Shown piece after piece: positions 7,452-15,996 of a stretch of DNA of 64,000 nucleotides (position 1 is its first letter; the number at the start of each line of letters is the position of its first letter). The translations under genes and the position numbers were made by a program. The stretch comes from Streptomyces sp. NBC_01264. GTDB taxonomy: Bacteria; Actinomycetota; Actinomycetes; Streptomycetales; Streptomycetaceae. The notes under the pieces are model-generated. The model saw only the letters and a program-made list of their open reading frames with translations. It was not told the DNA's origin and did no database searches. The stretch covers positions 62,001 through 126,000 of the forward strand of contig NZ_JAPEOX010000005.1 in NCBI RefSeq assembly GCF_026340675.1. Direction: 5' to 3'.

Positions 7452-9302
7452 TCACGACGCGGTGGTGAACATCAGGACGGAGCTGGCACCCACCGTCAGC
7501 GTGTGTCCGTTGGTGAAGTCCTTCGTCAGCGTGCCGACCTTTGTGGGGAAGCCGTTGGCGTCGGTGCTCGGGGTGGCACCGACGGTGTAGAGGTACTTGT
7601 TGAGGGTGATCGACCCGGTGGGCTCGGTCAGCCTCACCGCCTGTGCGACGGACGTGCGGTTGACGAGGACGAACGTCCAGCCTCCGCCCGGAAGTTGTGC
7701 AGCCAGCACGCGCACGCCCGTCGGCTCGGCCGGCGCATGGATGGTGGACCCGGCCGGCAGGTACCGGGTCAGCAGACTCCAGGTGTAGAACCACGGCCGT
7801 AGCGCCGTGGAGTGGGCCGACACCTTGTCAGGGTCGTCGTTACCCCGCCCCCACATCCCGCAGAACGTGGTCGAGGCATAGCCGTCGAGGCACCAGGCCG
7901 CCGCTCCGTCCACGCCGCTGCGGGCTTCCTGCACCGCCAGATCCGCCATGCGCAACGGCTGGGTCGTGTCAAGGGCGAAGCGGTAGTCCTTGTTTCCGTC
8001 CGGGTACTGAAGGGCCTTCATCCCTGTCTCCCCCAGCAACACCGGACCGCCCAGCGCCGCCAGCCGGATCTGGGACACCGCCTCCTTCATCACGGGCTCG
8101 ACGTACGCCGGGTCTGCGCCGTACAGCTCCTGGCCGTAGAAGTGGGCCTCGCTCGCTCCCAGCAGGCCGCTCTGTGCAGAGCGCAGCCACCAGGAGTTGT
8201 TGCCCTTCCACGTGCCGGTGTTCATGGCGGCCTGTGTCTGCGTCAGATCGTCGAGCGGGTCCTCGAGGGTCGTGTTGTTGTTGTTGGCGATGTGCATCGA
8301 CCCGATCGAGTGCTCGAGGGTCGAGGAGGCCACGGACAGGCGGAGGTACTTGCTGCCGGTGATGCCGGAAGCGGTGTACGTGTAGCTCCATATTCCGCCT
8401 CCGTTCTTGCCGGTGACCAGGGCGACCGGCGCTGGCGGCGCGAATGCCAGGTTCTTCCAGGCTGTGCCGTCCGACGAGGTCTGGAAGGTAATCGCCGTGT
8501 CGGTGGGGCTGTCCGCGTAGATCTGCGCGGTGAACGTGTTGAGCGCCGCGAGCTTCCAGACCAGGGCTGCGTTGCACCCGGAAATGCACTCGGGTGCGGT
8601 CTGGCGGCCGAGGTCACCGCCGTAGGAGCTGATACCGGCCTCGGCGCTGTCGGCGCCGGAGATGACCGTTCTGGTGGTGTCCACCCCGGCGGTTGCGAAG
8701 GCGGACGCGAGGGTGGTCGTCGCTGTCTGCCAGTCGGCGTACGTATGGGTCTTCGAATCGTTGGCGACGTTAGGCTCGTTGACACCGACCCAATAGGCCG
8801 GCGCGGCCCCGGCGGCCTGCAGACGCTTGACCAGCGTCGTCTGGACGGTGGCCGTGTTCGGGGAGGTGTAGGTCAGGTCGCCGATGCCGAACAGCCCGCT
8901 GACAACCGGTACGCCCTTGTCCACATAGTGCTTGATCACCTTCTCGGCGTTCAGATAGGCGGCGCTGGTGAAGTCGTAGGTGCCGCCCGCGTCAGTGCCG
9001 CTCCAGAACCAGGGCAGGTTGAACATGACCCGGACCACGCCCGGTTTCATGTAATCGGTGCGGGACACCATCCGATTCCAGTCGGCGGCGCTCCAGCTCG
9101 TGCCGCTCGGCGGCTGGGGGTTCTGGTTGTAGCCCAGTCCGATCCAGTGGCTGCTGACCACATCATCGGTGGTGGCGGCGACACTCGGGGCCGGGGTCGC
9201 AACCCCGGTGCCGAGCGCTGCCGCAGTGGCTATCACCGTCGCGGACAGCGCCCAGCAGACGGACCGGGCAGACCGGAAACGTAAAAGTGATCGGGAGCGC
9301 AT
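7452..9302 (-). CDS. Secreted clan-A-type glycoside hydrolase with inserted carbohydrate-binding-like module
   Basis: 616 residues with a Sec signal peptide (about residues 1-43). A TIM-barrel glycosidase is suggested by WVGVNEPNV (NEP motif, putative acid/base E176) and PVLLGETGM (putative nucleophile E425), the spacing of clan GH-A enzymes. Residues ~245-340 (AALVWKLAALNTFTAQIYA...TSSDGTAWKNLAF...KYLRLSVAS) look like an F5/8-type beta-sandwich inserted between the two catalytic segments. A beta-domain follows (~530-616). Substrate and GH family cannot be fixed from this. A 12-bp palindrome GGTCGCGCGACC (9342-9353) lies ~40 bp upstream and may be an operator. The gene ends 20 bp from an IS6 end. 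Confidence 0.8.
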   Translation of the reverse strand: MRSRSLLRFRSARSVCWALSATVIATAAALGTGVATPAPSVAATTDDVVSSHWIGLGYNQNPQPPSGTSWSAADWNRMVSRTDYMKPGVVRVMFNLPWFWSGTDAGGTYDFTSAAYLNAEKVIKHYVDKGVPVVSGLFGIGDLTYTSPNTATVQTTLVKRLQAAGAAPAYWVGVNEPNVANDSKTHTYADWQTATTTLASAFATAGVDTTRTVISGADSAEAGISSYGGDLGRQTAPECISGCNAALVWKLAALNTFTAQIYADSPTDTAITFQTSSDGTAWKNLAFAPPAPVALVTGKNGGGIWSYTYTASGITGSKYLRLSVASSTLEHSIGSMHIANNNNTTLEDPLDDLTQTQAAMNTGTWKGNNSWWLRSAQSGLLGASEAHFYGQELYGADPAYVEPVMKEAVSQIRLAALGGPVLLGETGMKALQYPDGNKDYRFALDTTQPLRMADLAVQEARSGVDGAAAWCLDGYASTTFCGMWGRGNDDPDKVSAHSTALRPWFYTWSLLTRYLPAGSTIHAPAEPTGVRVLAAQLPGGGWTFVLVNRTSVAQAVRLTEPTGSITLNKYLYTVGATPSTDANGFPTKVGTLTKDFTNGHTLTVGASSVLMFTTAS

Positions 9303-9399
9303 GGATTCCTTCCAATGTTGTGTGTCGGGGGAGGGCCCTGGGGTCGCGCGACCTGCCCTCCAGAGCAGGATGGGCGCGACTCGTGGTGCTCCGAAAGGG

Positions 9400-9465
9400 C
9401 TTTGGAGGAGATACGGCCGAAGGGCGCCCCCGCGGGGGCGCCCTTCGGCCGTATCTCCTCCAAAG
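9400..9465. repeat. 66-bp perfect palindrome
   Basis: The two arms, 9400-9432 and 9433-9465, are exact reverse complements with no spacer; the centre is CCCCCGCGGGGG and the outer ends are CTTTGGAGG / CCTCCAAAG. The last base coincides with the first base of the adjacent IS6 (9465). It could be a bidirectional terminator, but its length, perfection and lack of a loop are unusual. Confidence 0.9.
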
Positions 9466-10321
9466 GCGTTGTCACGTTGTGGGTGGTGTGATCGTCTGGG
9501 GGCGTGAGGAAGCCGTCGGCGGCTGGTTGTTCAGGCCGCGGCGGGCATGCCGGCGACGCCGGTGATCTGGTTCCAGATGGTGAAGCGGACGGTCATCTCG
9601 AGGCGCTGGCTACTGGCGGTCGTGAGGTGGCGTCCGGTTCGGAAGTGGGGTGAGATCCCGGTGAACGCGGACAGGAACCGCTGCGCTCCGCCCGGACTGC
9701 GGAGGCCTTTCATCGCGCGTTCCCGCTGCCTGGTGGGCTGGTGCGAGTTCTCCGCCCGGTTGTTCAAACCCTTGTGGGAGCGGTGCTCCACCGAGGGCAT
9801 CACTTCCCGGTGCGCGGCCCCGTACGACTTCAGCTTGTCTGTGACCACCACCCTGGGCACCTGCCCGGTGGAGGTGAGGAGCCGGCGGAAGAAACGCCTG
9901 GCCGCAGCCTTGTCACGGCGATTCTGGACGAGGATGTCGAGGACGTTGCCGTCGGCGTCCACGGCCAGCCACAGGTACTTCTGCACCCCGCCGATCTTGA
10001 TGAAGACCTCGTCGAGGTGCCACTTATCGCCGGGCTGTGGACGCCGCCGGCGCAGGCGTTGGCGTAGGCCTGGCCGAACTTCAGGCGCCACCGGCGGATG
10101 GTCTCGTACGAGACGATCACACCCCGCTCGAGCATCATCTCCTCGACCTCACGGAAGGAGAGCGGGAAGCGGAAGTACAGCCACACACAGTGCGAAATGA
10201 TCTCCACCGGGCAGCGGTGATTCGCGTACGACGACGGCACCACAGACGACACGAACCCCACCCCTCCCGGAAGACCCCAACCCGAAGATCATCCCAGACA
10301 CCCGGACAACGTGACAGCACC
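9465..10321 (-). mobile_element. IS6-family element with frameshifted transposase
   Basis: Ends are GGCGTTGTCACGTTGTGGG at 9465 and the inverted end CGTGACAGCACC at about 10321. Left flank CCTCCAAA is part of the palindrome; right flank TCAGCGAG is part of a 73-bp repeat. The flanks do not match each other. Confidence 0.85.
9531..10252 (-). pseudogene. IS6 family transposase, frameshifted
   Basis: From GTG 10252 the frame is normal to KFGQAYANA, then a small deletion near 10055-10070 (GCGCAGGCGTTGG where other copies have GCGCAACGCGTTGG) shifts it. The correct sequence resumes in another frame at RRRRPQPGDKWHLDEVF and runs to 9531. It would need a -1/+1 slip to make protein, so is probably dead. 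Confidence 0.88.
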
Positions 10322-10392
10322 TCAGCGAGCACTCCGAGCCCGCGGTGGAAAACTCACCGAGCCGGGGCTAAGGGAATCACCCGGCACCGTGA
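10320..10392. repeat. 73-bp repeat, copy 1
   Basis: Identical to 23994..24066 (starts CCTCAGCGAGCACTCC, ends CACCCGGCACCGTGA). Here its left edge is exactly the IS6 end and its right edge is 19 bp beyond the stop of the endonuclease VII-like gene. No ORF is evident; it may be one end of an unrecognised mobile element. Confidence 0.85.
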
Positions 10393-10411
10393 CGAGACCG
10401 GGAGATCCCAC

Positions 10412-11755
10412 TCAGAACAGCGCCAGGCCCTCGCCGCTGGTGTCCGCGATGACCGGCCGGGACTCGGCGGGGAGGCCGTCGAGGCGGTCGGGGCCGGCCG
10501 CGGCGGCCACGGCAGGGGCCGTATCGGCCAGCCAGATGCCAAACCGCTCAACGGCTTCGCGGTAGGGGACCCGTGCCAGCACCCTGTGCTCGCCGGAAGG
10601 GCAGAAGTCGACAGCGACGGTGAGTAGGCAGGACCGGGGCGTGTTCTGACTGCCCGTCCAGGACACGCGCAGCACACCGCAGGGCTTGCGCCCGCGCGAG
10701 CCGCGATGGGTCGGGCGCAGTGGTCGGCAGGCGGTGTGGGCGGTCCATGCGGCAAGGTGGGGCAGGGGCAGGGTGGTGCGGGCACGGCAGCCGGGGCAGC
10801 GGTGCCAGTGGCGCAGCCAGTCGAGGGTGTCGGTGTCGAAGAGGCGTGTGTAGCGGTCGGCGACGCGGATGTCGTTGCTGTACAGGTGGTCGGGACGTTC
10901 CAGTGTGTTGCAGGACTGGCAGACCGGGGCACGGACGTAGCCGTGCTCGTGGCAATGGTCGATTACGCCGGCGGGCGCAGCGCCGCAGACGGTGCACGTC
11001 CATCCGGCCACCTTGCGGGAGATGCCAGGCTTCCTGCTGAGGACCGAGTACAGGTGACCTTCCAACTCCCCGGTGTAAGGACGCAGTGAAATGGTCGGGC
11101 AGTCGGGGCTCGTCGTCTGCCGGTTGTCGGTGGCCCGGGCCTGCCGCTGGGAGGGCGGCTCGGGGACGGCTTCGCTTGCCCGGCGGGCCCGCGCGGCCTG
11201 GACTTGCAGAAACCGGGTTTCGGTGTGCTCGGCTCCGTCCAGCAGCCTGACCACGGCGCGCGGCAGCCACCACGTCCGCGTCGTCCGGTCGGGGGTCTGC
11301 TCCACGAGCATCCGGCGCCAGTCGATCCCCGCCAGATGGGACGGCCGGCCCCCTTCGCGCCGTGCTTCCCGCTCGGGATCGCCCAGCTCCCGCAGTTCTT
11401 GGGTGATGCGATGGCGCCATCGCAGTGGTGTTCCCTCGGTCTGTTGCCGCCGCGGCAGGTGGCGGAACGGGCCGATGCGGAGCAGGTCCCGGGGGTCCAT
11501 CTCCACCGCGTTCAGTTCCGCGGCCGCCCGGCGCACCTCGCTCTCCGGAACCTTCCGCTGACCGCCGGTCTGTACCGTCGCCACCACACGGCCGCCGAGC
11601 AGGACGTACCCGACCCGGGCATCGGCAGGAAAGCCGGTGAACGCCCCAGAAGCCGTCGGCACGGCGCTGCTGGCCGTCAAGCCGACCCACAGAGCGTCCG
11701 CGGCACCCAGAAGGATCAGACCGCCCATGCGGTCGTCGATGACAGGCTCCGGCAT
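10412..11755 (-). CDS. Endonuclease VII-domain protein
   Basis: 447 residues. A recombination-endonuclease-VII/HNH module is visible at about residues 255-310: CTVCGAAP, then DHCHEHGYVRAPVCQSCN, i.e. two CxxC/CxxCN zinc ligand pairs around the DHCH metal-binding site. A second C-x2-C pair (HRCPGC) follows. The N-terminal ~200 residues are unassigned. Such genes are common on actinomycete plasmids and phages; a DNA-junction or DNA-debranching nuclease role is an inference from the domain. It is divergent from the DUF6233-like gene, with a 57-bp shared promoter region. Confidence 0.7.
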   Translation of the reverse strand: MPEPVIDDRMGGLILLGAADALWVGLTASSAVPTASGAFTGFPADARVGYVLLGGRVVATVQTGGQRKVPESEVRRAAAELNAVEMDPRDLLRIGPFRHLPRRQQTEGTPLRWRHRITQELRELGDPEREARREGGRPSHLAGIDWRRMLVEQTPDRTTRTWWLPRAVVRLLDGAEHTETRFLQVQAARARRASEAVPEPPSQRQARATDNRQTTSPDCPTISLRPYTGELEGHLYSVLSRKPGISRKVAGWTCTVCGAAPAGVIDHCHEHGYVRAPVCQSCNTLERPDHLYSNDIRVADRYTRLFDTDTLDWLRHWHRCPGCRARTTLPLPHLAAWTAHTACRPLRPTHRGSRGRKPCGVLRVSWTGSQNTPRSCLLTVAVDFCPSGEHRVLARVPYREAVERFGIWLADTAPAVAAAAGPDRLDGLPAESRPVIADTSGEGLALF

Positions 11756-11812
11756 ACCGACAGGCTAACCGCGGCCCCGAATAGAATGCTGGCCAGGGTG
11801 AGGAGGGATTCA

Positions 11813-12262
11813 ATGCCTGCAAGCGTTGCCCGGGTGGTCGTGGTCCTGCCCGACGGCCAGGAACTTCGGGCCTCACTTTATGAACGGCGCCGTGTACCCG
11901 ACGGCTGGCAGTACCGCGTCGCCATCACCCTCTGGCAAGCCGGGAACGGCGGCCGTCAAGAGCCCGTGGAACACAACGTATGGCTGGACGCCATCCACGT
12001 TCGTCCCATCGAAGGCGGCGACTACAGCACCGTACCGACCCGCCCCGCGGCCCCTGCCGGCGACGGCGGGGCACGTCCGTCGTGGACGATACAGAACCTG
12101 CCCCACCGGCCCGGCCACCCCGGCGCACGCCTCGTCCACGTCATCGGATGCCAGCCCGGCGCCCCCATCGACCTCGACCAGGCTCTCGACGCCCTTCAGC
12201 AACCCCGCACCGTCCCCTGCCTCCAGTGCAAAGCCGCCACCTCACTACCGTGGGCCGGCTGA
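11813..12262 (+). CDS. DUF6233-like protein
   Basis: 149 residues. The start at 11813 is supported by a strong AGGAGG seven bases upstream. The pattern VVVLPDGQELRASLYERRRVPDGWQYRV, then HVRPIEGGDYSTVPT, then HVIGCQPG and PCLQCKA, matches the DUF6233 family of small Streptomyces proteins of unknown function. The conserved Cys pair near the C-terminus is present. Confidence 0.65.
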   Translation: MPASVARVVVVLPDGQELRASLYERRRVPDGWQYRVAITLWQAGNGGRQEPVEHNVWLDAIHVRPIEGGDYSTVPTRPAAPAGDGGARPSWTIQNLPHRPGHPGARLVHVIGCQPGAPIDLDQALDALQQPRTVPCLQCKAATSLPWAG

Positions 12263-12329
12263 ACCACCTGCGCCACGACATCGAAGAGGACTCCCCTGAA
12301 GTTCCCCCCTGAACCTGGACAGCGGGTGG

Positions 12330-13166
12330 TTACGCTGCGGGGGTGAGGTCGTGGGTCGCCAGCGCTCTGGTTTCGAGTGGGGTGACGTAGCCATACACGG
12401 GGTGCTTGCGCAGCCGCGTGCGGTTGTATTCGACCTCGATGAAGCGGAAGACGTCGGCGCGGGCCGCCTCGTGGGACTCCCAGACGGTGGTCCCGATCTC
12501 CGCTTTCAGCAATCCGAAAAAGCTTTCGGCTGCGGCGTTATCGTAACATGAGCCCGTTCTGCCCATGCTCTGTCTCAGGTTCAACTCCCATATGAGCGTG
12601 CGGTATTCGCCTGATGTGTATTCAGATCCGCGGTCCGAGTGGGCGATACAGCCCGGCTTGAGGGCGCCGCGGCCGGCGGCCATTTTCAGGGCGCCGGTGA
12701 CGAGCTCGGCGCGGTGGTGGTCGGCCATCGCGTACCCGATCACCTCGCGAGTGGCCAGGTCGATGACGGTCGCCAGATACCACCAGCCGGCGAGCGTCGG
12801 CAGGTACGTGATGTCCGAGACCAGCTTCGTGCCCGGCTCAGCCGCGGTGAAGTCGCGTCCGACCAGGTCCGGGGAGGGTGCCGCCCTGCGGTCTGCCTTG
12901 GTGAGGTTTCGGCGCTTGCGGCGGGTAATCCCGCGGATGTCGTGCTCGCGCATCAGCCGCTCGACCTTCTTCCGGTTGACCCTCCGGCCCTTTCGGCGCA
13001 GGGCCGCGGTGATCCTCGGGGCGCCGTAGGCACGACGGGATTCCTCGTGGACCTGCCGGATCTCGGCCACCAGCTCGTCCTCCTCGCGCGCTGTGACGGC
13101 GGCGGCCGGACGGGCGGCGAGGTAGGCGTAGTAGCCGGAGCGGGAGATCTCCAGGGCCCGGCACAA
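12330..13166 (-). CDS. IS3 family transposase OrfB (DDE domain)
   Basis: At least 278 residues, with an HTH_21-like region then the integrase core. Catalytic residues are D in LVSDITYLPT, D in AHSDRGSEYTS, and E in NAAAESFFGLLKAE. In IS3 elements OrfB is normally made as an OrfA-OrfB fusion by -1 frameshifting; codons continue upstream of 13166 towards the end of orfA at 13244. Confidence 0.9.
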   Translation of the reverse strand: MCRALEISRSGYYAYLAARPAAAVTAREEDELVAEIRQVHEESRRAYGAPRITAALRRKGRRVNRKKVERLMREHDIRGITRRKRRNLTKADRRAAPSPDLVGRDFTAAEPGTKLVSDITYLPTLAGWWYLATVIDLATREVIGYAMADHHRAELVTGALKMAAGRGALKPGCIAHSDRGSEYTSGEYRTLIWELNLRQSMGRTGSCYDNAAAESFFGLLKAEIGTTVWESHEAARADVFRFIEVEYNRTRLRKHPVYGYVTPLETRALATHDLTPAA

Positions 13167-13243
13167 CAGCGAGACACTGTAGCCGTCAGGGCGTTCGGGG
13201 CCGGCCTTCTCCGCGTCGACGAACGCGTAGCGCGTGGCTGCGT

Positions 13244-13549
13244 CTACTTCGTCTTGCGGTTCGCGAAGAAGGCGGTCGCTTTTCCCAGTACCTCGATGGT
13301 CTGTTCCATCTCGCGGACCTTGCGGCGCAGGCGCGCCAGCTCCTCGCGCTCGGCCGTGGTCAGCGCGCCCGCCGGCCCCTGGCCGCGGTCGGTCTTGTCC
13401 TGGTTGACCCAGTTACGCAGTCCCTCGGGGCTCACGCCAATCTCCCGGGCGACCTCGGTGACCGTCTTGCCCGACGAGTGCACCAGGGCCACCGCGTCGC
13501 GCTTGAACTCGGCCGTGTACCGCTTGCTCGTGTTGCTCTTCTTGCTCAC
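13244..13549 (-). CDS. IS3 family transposase OrfA
   Basis: 101 residues: helix-turn-helix (RYTAEFKRDAVALVHSSGK..., VAREIGVSPEGLRNWV) followed by a leucine-zipper-like coiled coil (AEREELARLRRKVREMEQTI). It ends KATAFFANRKTK, the usual IS3 OrfA tail near the frameshift site. Confidence 0.9.
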   Translation of the reverse strand: MSKKSNTSKRYTAEFKRDAVALVHSSGKTVTEVAREIGVSPEGLRNWVNQDKTDRGQGPAGALTTAEREELARLRRKVREMEQTIEVLGKATAFFANRKTK

Positions 13550-13619
13550 TACCTGGGACTGCTTCCTCCGGGACTGTCCGTCCCAGTATCAGGCTGTCCA
13601 GCTCAGAGGGGGAACTTCA

Positions 13620-14000
13620 GTCCTGTTGGAGGCAACGGTTTCGTGGCCGAGTTCGGCTGCCGCCGCGTTCCGGGCCAGGATCGCCCTGTTCCAGATCGGA
13701 GGGGAGGTCCGCCGCCGGTGCGAGGCCCTGGAGCTGGTCCTGGCCGACGCGATCGACAGCAAGCACGCGGCTCCCGGGCTGCACAGCGTCGCCGCCGCCG
13801 ACATCGCAGCCTTGGCCAGCGAGCTGGTGCGCGTCTCGGTCATCGCGGACCGGGCAGCGGGTGCGACCTGGGAAGAGATCGGCCGGCCCCACGAGTTGAC
13901 CGCCGATGCCGCACGGGCCCGGTGGGGGTCACCTCAGCCTCGTTTGGCCGCCCGAGCAGCCGTCCCCGTGACCACCGAGGTACTCAAACAGACAGTCACC
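13620..14000 (+). pseudogene. Interior fragment of an unknown actinobacterial protein
   Basis: Open frame (AAAAFRARIALFQIGGE, ADAIDSKHAAPGLHSVAAAD, ASELVRVSVIADRAAG, TWEEIG..., LTADAARARWG) beginning at the IS3 boundary. It resembles small Streptomyces proteins with a TWEEIG-type HTH. The 5' end is removed by the IS3 and the 3' end merges into IS6 sequence at about 14000. Confidence 0.5.
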
Positions 14001-14072
14001 CCACTTCAGACCCCACCGACACCTCATGACCGCCAGCCGGTACCGCCTCGAAATGAGAGTCCGCTTCACTGC
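14001..14072 (+). mobile_element. IS6 transposase internal fragment
   Basis: Encodes a degenerate PH-x-RPHRHLMTASRYRLEMRVRFT, near the C-terminus of IS6 transposase, without either IS end. It is followed by ~200 bp (14073-14281) with no gene, AT-richer than the surroundings. Confidence 0.65.
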
Positions 14073-14281
14073 GCGGTCGTCGACAACCGCCGCCCATCAC
14101 CCGAACCCGCCACACACACCCAACAAACCAGGAAACCAAAGAGTTTCGACTCAAATATTAACGACTGTCTTTGCTCCAATCAAGCGAACTCCGTCGCACG
14201 GCGACTACCAGACCGGTGATGGATCGTTGAGGGAAGAGAAACCCTGCAGGTGTCGCCCGAGAGAGTGAGTCCCTGATCCTT

Positions 14282-14941
14282 ATGGAAATTCGCCGAGGCG
14301 TTGTTTTGGCTGCGAGTTTGAGCGTCTGCGTAGCTGCTCAAGTGTTCGTGGCAGGGGCTGCAAATGCCCAGGCTGTGCCGCAGGTCACAAAGGAGCCGGT
14401 GGCTGCATTCAGTCCAGGAATGCCGGGAGATGCGGGCGTCAATAGCAACATCTACCGGATCAGGGTCACCAACGCCGGAAATGAGAGCTCTGTGGATGCG
14501 GCGCTGCAAGATGAGCTCGGCCCGAATCAGCTCTTCATTCCCGCGCAGTCAAGCTTCTCGGGTTTCCCGAACTGCAGCTTCACTCCGGAGTTGACAGGAG
14601 TGGACTGCAACGGTGCCACCTTGGCACCGGGCCAGACCGCGGAGATCATCCTGGCGGTTCAGGTGGCTGACGACGCATGTGGCACTGTCACCAACACCGT
14701 CCGGGTGGCGATGCTGAGTGAAGACGGCACCATCGCAGAGGACGCCGCTACGAGCAGCGTTACTCTGCAGGACACAAGCCCCGAGTGTAATGGCGGCGGA
14801 AACGGTGGCGGCGGGTCAATCCTGCCCATCAATCTGAGCGGTGTCCTGCCCATGTTCAACAACATCAATATCAACAACAACATCAAAAGCCCCGGGGCAG
14901 TCAATGCGGCCCGTCAGAAATTCGGGGTGAAATCCGAATAA
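14282..14941 (+). CDS. Secreted DUF11/immunoglobulin-like protein
   Basis: 219 residues with a Sec signal peptide ending ANAQA (about residue 31). The body reads as one adhesive beta-sandwich repeat: YRIRVTNAGNESSVDAALQD, TLAPGQTAEIILAVQV, NTVRVAM. A Gly-rich linker (GGGNGGGGS) leads to an Asn-rich segment, NNININNNIKSP. Four Cys in the mature part may form disulfides. The start ATG has only a weak GAGAGAG RBS upstream. Function unknown; extracellular location is inferred. Confidence 0.7.
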   Translation: MEIRRGVVLAASLSVCVAAQVFVAGAANAQAVPQVTKEPVAAFSPGMPGDAGVNSNIYRIRVTNAGNESSVDAALQDELGPNQLFIPAQSSFSGFPNCSFTPELTGVDCNGATLAPGQTAEIILAVQVADDACGTVTNTVRVAMLSEDGTIAEDAATSSVTLQDTSPECNGGGNGGGGSILPINLSGVLPMFNNININNNIKSPGAVNAARQKFGVKSE

Positions 14942-14990
14942 CTGAACTTCGCCCATCCTGCCTCTGCAGACCCTTCGGGCGGTAGGCCCG

Positions 14991-15031
14991 GACCCCGTGA
15001 AACGGGGTCACCCAGGCCTGCGGAGCAGGCC
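14991..15031 (+). terminator. Tandem hairpins after the secreted protein gene
   Basis: GACCCCGTGAAACGGGGTC (14991-15009) and GGCCTGCGGAGCAGGCC (15015-15031) are two adjacent GC-rich stem-loops 50-90 bp after the stop codon. No T-tract, as usual in Streptomyces. Confidence 0.6.
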
Positions 15032-15071
15032 GTTCGGGTGGAGCGAAGCGGAACCCCGAACTAGTCCGGAG

Positions 15072-15937
15072 GGCATTGTCACGTTGTCGGTGGCGGTCTG
15101 GGATGATCTTCGGGGTGTCCGTCCGGGGAGGGGATCCGTTCGTGTCATCTGGGGTGCCGTCGTACGCGAATCACCGCTACCCGGTGGAGATCATTTCGCA
15201 CTGCGTGTGGCTGTACTTCCGCTTCCCCCTCAGCTACCGGGAGGTGGAGGAGATGATGCTCGAGCGGGGCGTGGTCGTCTCCTACGAGACGATCCGCCGG
15301 TGGTGCCTGAAGTTCGGGCAGGCGTATGCGAACAGCCTGCGCCGCAGGCGGCCGAAACCGGGCGACAAATGGCACCTGGACGAGGTCTTCATCAAGATCC
15401 GCGGGGAGCAGAAGTACCTGTGGCGGGCCGTGGACGCCGACGGCAACGTCCTGGACATCCTGGTCCAGAGCCGTCGTGACAAGGCTGCGGCCACGCGTTT
15501 CTTCCGCCGGCTCCTCACCACCACCGGGCAGGTGCCCCGGGTGGTCGTCACCGACAAGCTCAAGTCCTACGGCGCCGCGCACCGCGAGGTGATGCCCTCG
15601 GTCGAGCACCGTGCACACAAAGGCTTGAACAACCGGGCGGAGAACTCACACCAGCCCACCCGGCAACGCGAACGCGCGATGAAAGGCTTCCGCAGCCCCG
15701 GCGGAGCGCAGCGGTTCCTGTCCGCGTTCACCGGGATCTCACCCCACTTCCGGCCCCACCGGCACCTGATGAGCGCCGGCCGGTACCGCTTCGAGATGAC
15801 CGTCCGCTTTACCATCTGGAACCACATCACCGGCGTCGCCAGCCTGCCCGCCACGGCCTGAGCAGCGGGCCACGGAAGACCTCGGCACACCCTGACGCGC
15901 CATCAAACAATCACACCACCGACAACGTGACAGCGCC
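15072..15937 (+). mobile_element. IS6-family element, complete (866 bp)
   Basis: From GGCATTGTCACGTTGTCGG at 15072 to CGTGACAGCGCC at 15937, with one intact transposase. Flanks GTCCGGAG and CCCCCCCG do not match. Confidence 0.9.
15142..15861 (+). CDS. IS6 family transposase
   Basis: 239 residues from GTG 15142. The DDE residues are intact (DKWHLDEVF, VVVTDKLKSYG, NNRAENSHQ). It has private changes such as LSYREVEE, KIRGEQKYLW and EHRAHKG. The last differs from HRSHKG, the site where IS1182 is inserted in other copies. Confidence 0.92.
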   Translation: MSSGVPSYANHRYPVEIISHCVWLYFRFPLSYREVEEMMLERGVVVSYETIRRWCLKFGQAYANSLRRRRPKPGDKWHLDEVFIKIRGEQKYLWRAVDADGNVLDILVQSRRDKAAATRFFRRLLTTTGQVPRVVVTDKLKSYGAAHREVMPSVEHRAHKGLNNRAENSHQPTRQRERAMKGFRSPGGAQRFLSAFTGISPHFRPHRHLMSAGRYRFEMTVRFTIWNHITGVASLPATA

Positions 15938-15944
15938 CCCCCCG

Positions 15945-15996
15945 CATGGCCTGACGCGCAATCAAACGATCACACCACCAACAACGTGACAGCACC
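15945..15996 (+). mobile_element. Orphan IS6 3' end
   Basis: About 52 bp matching the last bases of an IS6 copy (CCTGACGCGCAATCAAACG..., ending AACGTGACAGCACC), separated by a run of Cs from the complete IS6 and fused to the IS701 remnant. Confidence 0.75.

Larger units (their letters stand above)
12297..13619 (-). mobile_element. IS3-family element, complete (1,323 bp)
   Basis: Terminal inverted repeats are TGAAGTTCCCCCCTGAACC at 12297 and the matching GGGGGAACTTCA at 13619. It carries overlapping-type orfA and orfB on the minus strand. Flanking triplets (CCC/GTC) are not duplicated. A gene fragment begins immediately to its right. Confidence 0.88.

Noticed and set aside
7812..9284. Plus-strand 490-codon ORF opposite the glycoside hydrolase
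   Set aside because: Antisense shadow; signal peptide, NEP and GETG motifs are on the minus strand.
9400..9465. Telomere of the linear replicon
   Set aside because: A single internal palindrome flanked by genes and an IS does not resemble the multi-palindrome Streptomyces telomere; kept as an unusual repeat only.
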